The notes under the pieces: model-generated
Seen by the model: the letters and a program-made list of their open reading frames with translations, nothing else
Databases searched by the model: none
Told to the model about the DNA's origin: nothing
Position numbers and translations under genes: made by a program
Assembly: GCA_028292305.1 (NCBI GenBank)
Contig: JAQGMQ010000411.1
Coordinates: forward strand, 1-12,181
Reading direction: 5' to 3'
DNA: 12,181 nucleotides
DNA from: Rhodoferax sp.
GTDB taxonomy: Bacteria > Pseudomonadota > Gammaproteobacteria > Burkholderiales > Burkholderiaceae_C
In this document: one piece after another, positions 5,639 through 12,181 of the stretch
How the letters are laid out: each line of letters opens with the position of its first letter
Position numbering within the stretch: the stretch's first letter is position 1

Positions 5639-7123
5639 TCAGACGAAAAGGTCCAGCGTGCCGGCGGGAGCCCTGGCTGCAGACGCGACCGAAGGCGCCA
5701 CCGCTGCCACCGCGCGGCTTTCGCCCGCCATGCCGCGGCTCTGGCCGTCACGGCTGTCGCGGCCTTCACGGGCACGGCTTTGCTGCTGTTGCCCGCTCGC
5801 CAGCTCGGCGCCCGAGTGGCTGACGGTAACCCCGGTCAACACCACGCCCTGGCTGCTCAGCAGATCCTTCAGGTGCGCCAGGCTGCCGGCCAGCATTTCG
5901 CGCGTGGCCGGCTGGTCGGAGCGGAATTCAACGTGGGCTTCCTTGCCCGACATCGAAATCTTCACGTCGACGCGTTCGGAATTCAAGCCGTCCAAGGTCA
6001 GCTCCGCGTTCTGTACGCCCTGCCCGATCCAGGTGCTTACCTGGTCGGCCACGGCCTCGCCAGTGGGCTGGCCCGGCAGCGTGGCCGAGACCGCCGTGCC
6101 GTCGAATTGCACCGTGGGCGTAAAGCCGTGCTGGCCGAACGCTCCCTCCGCCCCGCCGCCGTTCGCGCCGCGTGGCGCTTCGCCGTGGAAACGGTCCAAC
6201 GATTTCAGCGCATCGCCCATTTCGGACGACAGGCTCGCGACGGTCGCCGCTTCCGATGTGGCCGACCTGAAGCTGCCGCCTTCCTGCATGCCGGCCAGCA
6301 GACGGTCCATGCGCGCGTTGTGCTGCGCCAGGCCGGCTGCGGACTTGCCGCCGCCCACGCTGTTGTCGATGGCGTTCGTCGGCAGCGCCGTGCCGTCTGC
6401 CGGGACTTCACCCGCGCCTCCCACGCCGGCTTTGGCCAGTCGGCTTTGCAATTGCTCCAGCACCGAGGCGTAGTTGGCCAGTGTCGAAGCCGCGGCGCGG
6501 CCGTCGGCAAGACCGGTGCGGTCCACGGTTGCCGCCAGCACCCGTTTCGCGGCATCGGCCAGCGCGGCCTCGCCCTGGGTGGCGTCCACAGCCGGGGCAC
6601 CGATCTCCGCGGCACCACCTGATGACTTGCCGCGCCCTGCGGCCTGCGCAGCCAACTGCGCCAGCAACGCTTGCGTGGGCGCCGGCTTGCCGGTTGCTGC
6701 ACCCACACCGGCGACCGCGTCGGTGGCGACCCATGCGCTGCGTGCGACGGCGTCGGCTGGTGCATCTGCCGCCGGCGGCTGCGCTGGCGCCACCACCCCG
6801 AGCAGCTGAGCCATCGCCAGTTCGAGTTTTGCGGCGGCATCTTTGGCGGCTTTTTCAGCCACGGCCTGGTCGTCATCCTCGGTCGCGTCCTTGACCTCGG
6901 CCTCGTGGTCAACGGCGTCGGCGCTTGCCGGTTCGGCCGGTTTTTCTTTTTCAGCCACCGGGCGCTTGGGCTCTGGCGGTGGGGTCTCCTGGGCCTGCAT
7001 CACCGCGGCGAAACCGCCCGCCTCTTTGCTCGCGCCGTTGGCGTCGGATTTGTTGCGCGCCGTGTTCGGCTGCGGCTCGGCGGTTTTTTGCACACTGGGT
7101 GCCAGGCTGCGTTCGATACCCAT
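5639..7123 (-). CDS. fliK: Flagellar hook-length control protein FliK
   Basis: Secreted molecular ruler of 494 residues that measures hook length and switches the export gate from hook to filament proteins. The first 340 or so residues are low-complexity and rich in Ala, Gly, Pro and Gln, with a charged tract around 70-95, as usual for the ruler part. The conserved C-terminal Flg_hook domain lies at about 350-440, recognisable by AELTLDGLNSERVDVKISMS, KEAHVEFRSDQPATREML and LAHLKDLLSSQGVVLTGVTV. It ends in a basic, Gln-rich tail with LDLFV. The ATG at 7123 has GGAG 8 bases upstream; the frame stays open to 7204, but that extension is basic, overlaps fliJ and is unlike the family. It follows fliJ by 64 bp. 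No signal peptide is expected, as it leaves through the flagellar export system. Confidence 0.92.
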   Translation of the reverse strand: MGIERSLAPSVQKTAEPQPNTARNKSDANGASKEAGGFAAVMQAQETPPPEPKRPVAEKEKPAEPASADAVDHEAEVKDATEDDDQAVAEKAAKDAAAKLELAMAQLLGVVAPAQPPAADAPADAVARSAWVATDAVAGVGAATGKPAPTQALLAQLAAQAAGRGKSSGGAAEIGAPAVDATQGEAALADAAKRVLAATVDRTGLADGRAAASTLANYASVLEQLQSRLAKAGVGGAGEVPADGTALPTNAIDNSVGGGKSAAGLAQHNARMDRLLAGMQEGGSFRSATSEAATVASLSSEMGDALKSLDRFHGEAPRGANGGGAEGAFGQHGFTPTVQFDGTAVSATLPGQPTGEAVADQVSTWIGQGVQNAELTLDGLNSERVDVKISMSGKEAHVEFRSDQPATREMLAGSLAHLKDLLSSQGVVLTGVTVSHSGAELASGQQQQSRAREGRDSRDGQSRGMAGESRAVAAVAPSVASAARAPAGTLDLFV

Positions 7124-7187
7124 CAGATAAGCTCCGTGCCGCGCGCGCTGGCGCCGGCGTGGTGAAAACGGTTCGGTGCGAAAGGCA

Positions 7188-7652
7188 TCACGGGCCTTCG
7201 CCAAATTGCCGGTCGATGGACTTGCCGAAACGCTGCGATGCGAATTCGTCCATCTGCTTCTGCTCGCGGCGGTCCTGTAGGCGCTGGTTCTCCTGCTGCT
7301 TCTTGGCCAGCACCTGGCGCAAGGTGGCGACGCGGATGTCGGCGTCGAGCAGGCCCTTTCGGGCGACTTCGACCCAATGGTTCTGTTCCACCAGAATCTG
7401 CTGCTGCATCTGGGTGGCCTGGTTGAGGCGCTCCATGAACTGGTAATGGTGGCGCATCAACTCGGGCAAGGCGCAGATCTGCGCCTGCGAAGCCCAACGG
7501 GCTTCGGTCTCGCTGGCATAGGTTTCGAGCTGCGTCAGCTGGGTCTGCGCGGCGATCTGGCGCTGCTGCGCCTGGCCCAGCGCCTGGCTGGCAGCGTCAC
7601 GCTTGCGGCTGGCCACGTCGATGGCCACCCCGAGGGTTCTCAGCAAGGACAT
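7188..7652 (-). CDS. fliJ: Flagellar export chaperone/ATPase stalk protein FliJ
   Basis: Cytoplasmic protein of 154 residues that sits in the FliI ATPase hexamer and contacts the export gate protein FlhA. It is almost entirely helical and rich in Gln, Ala, Glu and Arg, with heptad-like coiled-coil stretches at about 15-60 and 75-140, matching the family's anti-parallel coiled coil. The N-terminus (MSLLRTLGVAIDVASRKRD) and the end (EQKQMDEFASQRF) fit FliJ, a poorly conserved family, and the position between fliI and fliK supports the call. The ATG has GAGG 7 bases upstream and starts 19 bp after fliI. Confidence 0.93.
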   Translation of the reverse strand: MSLLRTLGVAIDVASRKRDAASQALGQAQQRQIAAQTQLTQLETYASETEARWASQAQICALPELMRHHYQFMERLNQATQMQQQILVEQNHWVEVARKGLLDADIRVATLRQVLAKKQQENQRLQDRREQKQMDEFASQRFGKSIDRQFGEGP

Positions 7653-7671
7653 GGTAGGGCCTCATCCTGCA

Positions 7672-9117
7672 TCATCGTGCTCCCGCCGCCTTGGAGATGA
7701 CCCGTGTCATCGCCCGCAGACTGTCGTCCAGCGTCGCCGCTTCATACATGCCCTGCTGCAGGAACTCGGTCATGCCGTCGTTCAGGCGAATGGCTTCGTC
7801 CAGGCCCGGGTCCGCGCCCATGGCATAGGCGCCGATCTGCACCAGGTCCTTGCCGCGTTGGTAACGCGAATTGATGGCCCGGAAGCGGCGTGCCACTTCG
7901 AAATGTTCGGGCGAGACCACGTTGTGCATCACGCGCGAGGCCGATTGCTCGATGTCGATCGCCGGGAAGTGGCCGGCCTCGGCCAGTGCCCGCGACAGCA
8001 CGATGTGGCCGTCCAGAATGGCGCGGGCCGCGTCGGCGATCGGGTCCTGCTGGTCATCACCCTCTGACAACACGGTGTAGAAGGCCGTGATCGAACCCAC
8101 GCCGTTCAGGCCATTGCCGCTGCGCTCCACCAGCCCCGGCAGCTTGGCGAAGCACGACGGCGGGTAGCCCTTGGTGGCTGGCGGCTCGCCAATGGCCAGG
8201 GCGATCTCGCGCTGCGCCATGGCGTAACGCGTGAGCGAATCCATCAGCAGCAGGACATGCTGGCCCTTGTCGCGAAAGTGCTCGGCCACGGCGGTGGCGT
8301 AGGCCGCGCCCTGCAGCCGCAACAGCGGCGGCGCATCGGCCGGTGCGGCTACCACCACCGAGCGCGCGCGGCCGTCTTCGCCGAGGATGTCTTCCACGAA
8401 TTCCTTGACCTCGCGGCCCCGCTCGCCGATCAGGCCGACCACCACCACGTCGGCACGGGTGTAGCGCGCCATCATGCCGAGCAACACGCTCTTGCCGACG
8501 CCCGAGCCCGCGAACAGACCGATGCGCTGGCCGCGGCCCACGGTCAACATGCCGTTGATCGCGCGCACGCCGGTGTCCAGCGGCTCGCGCACCGGCGAAC
8601 GGTCCATGGCGTTGATCGGCTGGCGGTCCAGCGGCTCGGCCACCACGTTGGTCACCGGGCCCATGTGGTCCATCGGAATGCCTTGCGCGTCGACGATGCG
8701 GCCCAGCAGGCCGTCGCCCAGCGGCAGGCGCAACACGCCCACGCGCGAGGCATCGGCGTCGCGCGGCTGGTCACCCAGGCGCGGCACCGGCACATAGGGC
8801 GCGGCGGGCGTGACACTGGCGCCGCTGGCCAGGCCGTGCACGTCGCCGGCCGGCATCAGGTAGGCGCGGTCATTGGAGAACCCCACCACTTCGACCAGCA
8901 CCGGCGTCTGCCCGGCCATCGCCACCTTGCACTGCGAACCCACCGGCACACGGATGCCGGCGGCCTCCAGCACCAGGCCGGCCAGGCGGGTCAGTGTGCC
9001 GCGGGTCTCGAGTGGTGTGCCGGCGGCCGTGCGCTGCAGTGCGTCCTGCATGAAACGGGTCCAGTCCGTGTCGGCCGCTGCTGACATGGGTGCGGTGGGC
9101 GCGGCTTGCGCGTTCAT
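7672..9117 (-). CDS. fliI: Flagellum-specific ATPase FliI
   Basis: Cytoplasmic ATPase of 481 residues that energises loading of export substrates. The N-terminal beta-barrel domain (about 35-115) is followed by the F1-like catalytic domain: Walker A AGSGVGKS at 203-210, GERGREV with the catalytic glutamate E232, and Walker B HVLLLMDSLTR with D293. The ATP synthase alpha/beta signature PAIDIEQSAS is at 385-394. YPPSCFAKLPGLVERSG at 318-334 is typical of type III secretion ATPases. The ATG at 9117 overlaps the fliH stop as ATGA; no good ribosome site precedes it, so translation probably depends on coupling to fliH. A second in-frame ATG at 9087 is possible but is not better supported. The length is at the upper end of the family because of an Ala-rich N-terminus. 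Confidence 0.98.
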   Translation of the reverse strand: MNAQAAPTAPMSAAADTDWTRFMQDALQRTAAGTPLETRGTLTRLAGLVLEAAGIRVPVGSQCKVAMAGQTPVLVEVVGFSNDRAYLMPAGDVHGLASGASVTPAAPYVPVPRLGDQPRDADASRVGVLRLPLGDGLLGRIVDAQGIPMDHMGPVTNVVAEPLDRQPINAMDRSPVREPLDTGVRAINGMLTVGRGQRIGLFAGSGVGKSVLLGMMARYTRADVVVVGLIGERGREVKEFVEDILGEDGRARSVVVAAPADAPPLLRLQGAAYATAVAEHFRDKGQHVLLLMDSLTRYAMAQREIALAIGEPPATKGYPPSCFAKLPGLVERSGNGLNGVGSITAFYTVLSEGDDQQDPIADAARAILDGHIVLSRALAEAGHFPAIDIEQSASRVMHNVVSPEHFEVARRFRAINSRYQRGKDLVQIGAYAMGADPGLDEAIRLNDGMTEFLQQGMYEAATLDDSLRAMTRVISKAAGAR

Positions 9118-9857
9118 GTTGCGCTGTCGTCCGTGGGCTCGAGAACCACAGCTTCCGCGGGCTCTTGCCAGGCGGACGCCAGGCCGAGGTTGGCCACGGC
9201 GCGTTCCCAGCGGCGCGCCAGGCTGCCGTCGATGACAGTACCGCCCGACTCCACCAGGCAGTCCCCGCGCGCGATGGCCGCGTCGGCCATGAAGTGGATG
9301 CTGGGTGCCGCAAACTCGGCGCGCAGCGGCGCCTGCAGCAGCGCCAGGTCGGCCGCGTGCAGCTTGACGGCGGCCGGTTTGCCGTCCATCACCAGCATGC
9401 CCAGCGCCTCACGCACCACGGGCAGCAAGGCCTGCGGATCGGTGGCCAGTTCGCGGCGCACCACCTGGCGGGCCAGGTCGCAGGCCAGCGCCAGCACCTG
9501 CTGCGCGATGTCCTGCTCGGCCTGTTTCAGGCGGCCGTCCAGCCCCATCACCAGCGCGGCCAGATGCTGCGCGGCTTCCACGCCCTGGTTCTGCACGAAG
9601 TCGTCGAGCCGGCGCTCACCTTCCTGGGTGGCCTGGGCCTCGCCCTGGGCGAAGCCGGCGGTGTAGCCCTCGTCCCAGGCGCGGGCCAGCTTGGCCTCGA
9701 TCGGCTCGTCGGGCTCGATCTCGGCGGCCAGCTCGGGCGCGGCGATCGCGGCCAACAGCGGGTCGCCGACCACGCCGAACTTCCACTGCGAGACGGTGTC
9801 GACTTCTTCGCTCGGGATGAACCGCGCGAAGTTGCGCGGGTTAGACGAAGCTGTCAT
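9114..9857 (-). CDS. fliH: Flagellar assembly protein FliH
   Basis: Cytoplasmic regulator of the FliI ATPase that links it to FliN in the C ring, 247 residues from the chosen start. The N-terminal SSNPRNFARFIPSEE is a common FliH opening. A glycine repeat of the GxxxGxxxG kind (G64, G68, G72 in DEGYTAGFAQGEAQ) marks the FliH helix. The C-terminal domain holds CDLARQVVRRELATDP and GDCLVESGGTVIDGSLARRWE, typical of the FliI-binding part. The ATG at 9857 lies inside the end of fliG (17 bp overlap). A TTG at 9872 would add five residues but extends the overlap. Neither start has a strong ribosome site, which suggests coupling to fliG. The stop overlaps fliI by 4 bp. Confidence 0.94.
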   Translation of the reverse strand: MTASSNPRNFARFIPSEEVDTVSQWKFGVVGDPLLAAIAAPELAAEIEPDEPIEAKLARAWDEGYTAGFAQGEAQATQEGERRLDDFVQNQGVEAAQHLAALVMGLDGRLKQAEQDIAQQVLALACDLARQVVRRELATDPQALLPVVREALGMLVMDGKPAAVKLHAADLALLQAPLRAEFAAPSIHFMADAAIARGDCLVESGGTVIDGSLARRWERAVANLGLASAWQEPAEAVVLEPTDDSAT

Positions 9858-10836
9858 CACCGCCCGTTCCAATCACGATCTGGCCTTCGTCGGCGAGGCG
9901 GCGGACCACCTTGAGCACTTCCTTCTGCTGCGCCTCGACTTCGGACAGCCGCATCGGGCCACGCGATTCGAGGTCTTCGCGCATGGTTTCGGCGGCGCGT
10001 GTGGACATGTTGTTGAGGATCTTTTCCTTGAGCTCGGGCGCCGCGCCCTTGAGCGCGACGATCAGCGTGTCGGACGCCACTTCCTTCAGCACCAGCTGGA
10101 TCGACTTGTCGTCGAGCTTGTTCACGTCGTCGAACACGAACATCTTGTCCATGATCTTCTGCGCCAGGTCCGGGTCGAAGCCCTTGATCGACTCGATGAC
10201 CGTGCCTTCGATGTTGGCGCCCAACAGGTTGATGATTTCGGCCGCCGCCTTGACCCCGCCGAGCGAGGTCTTGCGGATCTTGTCGCCACCGGCCAGCACC
10301 TTGAACAGCACCTCGTTCAAATCTTTCAGCGCGGTCGGCTGGATGCCTTCGAGCGTGGCCACGCGCAGCAGCACTTCGTTGCGCTGGCGCTCGGTGAGCT
10401 GCTTCAGCACACCGGCGGCCTGCTCGAAGTCCAGGTGCACCAGGATCGCGGCGACGATCTGCGGGTGTTCGTTGCGCAGCAGTTCGGCCACCGACAGCGG
10501 GTCCATCCACTTCAGGCTTTCGATGCCGGAGACATCGCCGCCCTGCAGAATCCGGTCGATCAGCAGCGAGGCCTTGTCGTCGCCCAGCGCGCGGCGCAGC
10601 ACGGCCTTCACGTAGTCACCGGTGTCGGACACCAGCAGACTCTGGGCCGAAGCCGCGTTGGTGAATTTCACCAGCACTTCGTCGACCTTGTCGCGGGTCA
10701 CGGCGCGGGTCTTGGCGATGGTTTCGCCCAGGCGCTGCACCTCTTTGGGCGACAGGTGCTTGAACACCTCGGCCGCTTCCTCCTCGCCCAGGGACATCAG
10801 GAAAATGGCGGCGTCTTGCAGACCTTGGTCGTTCAT
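9841..10836 (-). CDS. fliG: Flagellar motor switch protein FliG
   Basis: Rotor protein of 331 residues that joins the MS ring to the C ring and contacts the stator. The N-terminal FliF-binding domain (about 1-100) starts with AAIFLMSLGEEEAAEVFKHL. The middle domain has the EHPQ motif at 123-126, used for FliM binding, and MFVF at 232-235 marks the hinge before the C-terminal domain. The torque helix region at 263-290 keeps the charged residues known from the family (K263, R280, E287, D288), so it should work with an ordinary MotA stator. The ATG has GAGAAG 5 bases upstream and lies 66 bp after fliF. Its 3' end overlaps fliH by 17 bp. Confidence 0.98.
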   Translation of the reverse strand: MNDQGLQDAAIFLMSLGEEEAAEVFKHLSPKEVQRLGETIAKTRAVTRDKVDEVLVKFTNAASAQSLLVSDTGDYVKAVLRRALGDDKASLLIDRILQGGDVSGIESLKWMDPLSVAELLRNEHPQIVAAILVHLDFEQAAGVLKQLTERQRNEVLLRVATLEGIQPTALKDLNEVLFKVLAGGDKIRKTSLGGVKAAAEIINLLGANIEGTVIESIKGFDPDLAQKIMDKMFVFDDVNKLDDKSIQLVLKEVASDTLIVALKGAAPELKEKILNNMSTRAAETMREDLESRGPMRLSEVEAQQKEVLKVVRRLADEGQIVIGTGGDDSFV

Positions 10837-10902
10837 GGCGGCTTCTCGCGGGTGGTGCGGTGGTGGGTATTGCGGGGGCTGGCGTCAGGTTTGGGTGGCG
10901 CC

Positions 10903-12180
10903 TCAGCTGCCATCTTCACCGTTGACCCAGTTTTTCACAATGTTCGCCACCGCAATCGGGTTGGAGCGGGCCAACGCACGGGCGTCGTCCAGGCGGATCT
11001 GGTGGTCGGTGGGCGCCAACACCTGCACGCCGTCAGGCCCGGTCAGGGCCGGCCGCAGGGCGTCGTCGGCCACCATGGCGTCGAGCTGGCCGCCGGGCAA
11101 GGCGCCGTCGGCACCGGCTTCGGCAACCACCGGCTTGGGCGCGTTCACCGCCTTCAGGCCGGGACGCACCAGGCCGAACAGCACCAGTGCGGCCAGCAGC
11201 ACCGTGCCTACCGGCCAGGCCAGGCTCTTGGCCATTTCCAGCGTCTGCGGCTGCTTCCACAACGGCGTGTCGTCCACCACCGCGGCTTCGACCAGGAACG
11301 GCGTGTTCATCAGGTTGACCGAATCACCCCGGTCCTTGTTGAAGCCGATGGATTCGCGCACCAGCGCCGTCATCTGCTCGATCTGCTGGTCGGTCAGCGG
11401 CTTGCTGATGGGCTTGCCCTTGTCGTCGAGCGTGGTGGCATGGTTGACCACCACCGCGGCGCTCAGCCGCTTGATCACACCGGAGCCGCCGCGCACCACG
11501 CGCACGGTTTTGTCGACTTCGTAATTGGTGACCGACTCGCGCTTCAAACCCGCCGCGGCGGCGGCGCCACTGGCCCCTCCTGCCGCCTGCAGCGCCTGGG
11601 GCGTGCCGTTGACCGGCGCGTTCGACGCCACCGGTGGCTGGTTCGACGTGGCGCCCGGGATGCCCGACGGGCCGGCATTGGCCGCGCCGTTGCTGGTCTC
11701 CACGATCTGCTGGCTGCGCACCGCGCTGGCGTCGCTGGCCAGGTTCGGGCGGTGCTGTTCGGAGGTGGATTCGGTCTGCGAGAAGTCGACATCGGCCGTG
11801 ACCTGCGCCTTGACGTTCTGGCGGCCGACGATGGGCTCCAGCATGTCGAGAATGCGGCGGCTGTATTGCTGCTCCAGGCGCTGCGCGTACTGCAGCTGCT
11901 CGGCATCGGCGCCGCCCGCCCCGCCGGCGCCGTCCGGCGTTTGCGACAGCAACTTGCCGGTGTCGTCGAGCACGCTCACGGCCGACGGGCTCATCTCGGG
12001 CACGCTCGAAGACACCAGGTGCACGATGCCGGCGAGCTGGGTGCGGTCCAGCGTCTGGCCGCCGTGCAAACTCAGCAGCACCGAAGCCGACGGCTTTTGT
12101 TGTTCGCGGAAGAAGCCGTTCTGGTTGGGCAGTGCCAGGTGCACCCGGGCGCTGGCCACGGACGACAGGGCCTGGATCGA
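10903..12180 (-). CDS. fliF: Flagellar MS-ring protein FliF (C-terminal part, 5' end outside window)
   Basis: The frame is open to the right edge, showing the last 425 residues of a protein normally around 550 long; the first transmembrane helix and part of the ring-building domain lie outside. The visible part begins with SIQALSSVASARVHLALPNQ and continues through LLSLHGGQTLDRTQLAGIVH and VKAQVTADVDFSQTEST, all typical of the YscJ/FliF family. A Gly/Ala/Pro/Asn-rich linker spans about visible residues 163-211, then KRESVTNYEVDKTVRV resumes the conserved fold. The second membrane helix is at about 318-338 (WPVGTVLLAALVLFGLV). The extreme C-terminus (NPIAVANIVKNWVNGEDG) is the FliG-binding helix. 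The protein forms the membrane ring around the export gate. It is the most upstream visible gene of the cluster; fliE would commonly lie nearby, beyond the window. Confidence 0.97.
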   Translation of the reverse strand, partial: SIQALSSVASARVHLALPNQNGFFREQQKPSASVLLSLHGGQTLDRTQLAGIVHLVSSSVPEMSPSAVSVLDDTGKLLSQTPDGAGGAGGADAEQLQYAQRLEQQYSRRILDMLEPIVGRQNVKAQVTADVDFSQTESTSEQHRPNLASDASAVRSQQIVETSNGAANAGPSGIPGATSNQPPVASNAPVNGTPQALQAAGGASGAAAAAGLKRESVTNYEVDKTVRVVRGGSGVIKRLSAAVVVNHATTLDDKGKPISKPLTDQQIEQMTALVRESIGFNKDRGDSVNLMNTPFLVEAAVVDDTPLWKQPQTLEMAKSLAWPVGTVLLAALVLFGLVRPGLKAVNAPKPVVAEAGADGALPGGQLDAMVADDALRPALTGPDGVQVLAPTDHQIRLDDARALARSNPIAVANIVKNWVNGEDGS

Positions 12181-12181
12181 C

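Noticed and set aside
5508..6622. Open frames on the plus strand opposite fliK and reaching into the fliK-fliL gap
   Set aside because: They mostly shadow the low-complexity fliK gene. The start within the gap lacks a ribosome site, and no protein family is recognisable.
7124..7204. N-terminal extension of fliK into fliJ
   Set aside because: It is unusually basic compared with the rest of FliK, overlaps fliJ, and a good GGAG site serves the ATG at 7123.
8257..9084. Open frame of 275 codons on the plus strand opposite fliI
   Set aside because: Composition (His, Gln, Arg, Ala) mirrors the codon bias of fliI on the other strand, and there is no domain or start signal.
11566..11700. Ala/Gly-rich tract in fliF as a possible frameshift or repeat expansion
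   Set aside because: The frame is intact and conserved sequence resumes on both sides; a variable linker here is normal for FliF.

Overview
The window is a high G+C (roughly two thirds by eye) stretch of chromosome from a flagellated Gram-negative bacterium. Gene order and protein style, such as the FliM N-terminus, the FliK C-terminus and FliL ending in FSSFIIQ, suggest a betaproteobacterium of the Burkholderiales, perhaps the Comamonadaceae. The species-level assignment is inference from sequence style only. I see no tRNA, rRNA, insertion sequence, CRISPR array or phage gene.

Layout. Positions 2-1128 on the plus strand hold the end of a NarL/NarX-type two-component pair: a histidine kinase cut by the window edge, overlapping by 4 bp a complete LuxR-type response regulator. 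These genes run tail to tail into a flagellar cluster that fills the rest of the window on the minus strand. In transcription order (high to low coordinates) it reads fliF (N-terminus outside the window), fliG, fliH, fliI, fliJ, fliK, then a 211-bp non-coding gap, then fliL, fliM, fliN, fliO, fliP, fliQ, fliR. This is the classical fliFGHIJK-fliLMNOPQR order of the enteric bacteria, with both halves fused head to tail.

How the genes work together. FliF forms the MS ring, and FliG, FliM and FliN form the switch/C ring on it. FliO helps assemble the FliP-FliQ-FliR export gate inside the MS ring. FliH, FliI and FliJ form the cytoplasmic ATPase complex that feeds the gate. FliK measures hook length and triggers the substrate switch, and FliL sits next to the stator. 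The two-component pair may control this locus or be an unrelated neighbour; the sequence does not settle it.

Translation is tightly packed, with overlaps at fliH/fliI (4 bp), fliM/fliN (11 bp), fliO/fliP (8 bp) and fliG/fliH (17 bp). The only substantial non-coding stretch is 5428-5638. It holds a hairpin just after fliK, an operator-like palindrome and a set of CGGACGG repeats ahead of fliL, so it is the likely junction between two transcription units. I found no novel system. The main points for a second look are this junction, the TTG start of fliL, the short tandem repeat in fliO, and the two-component pair.
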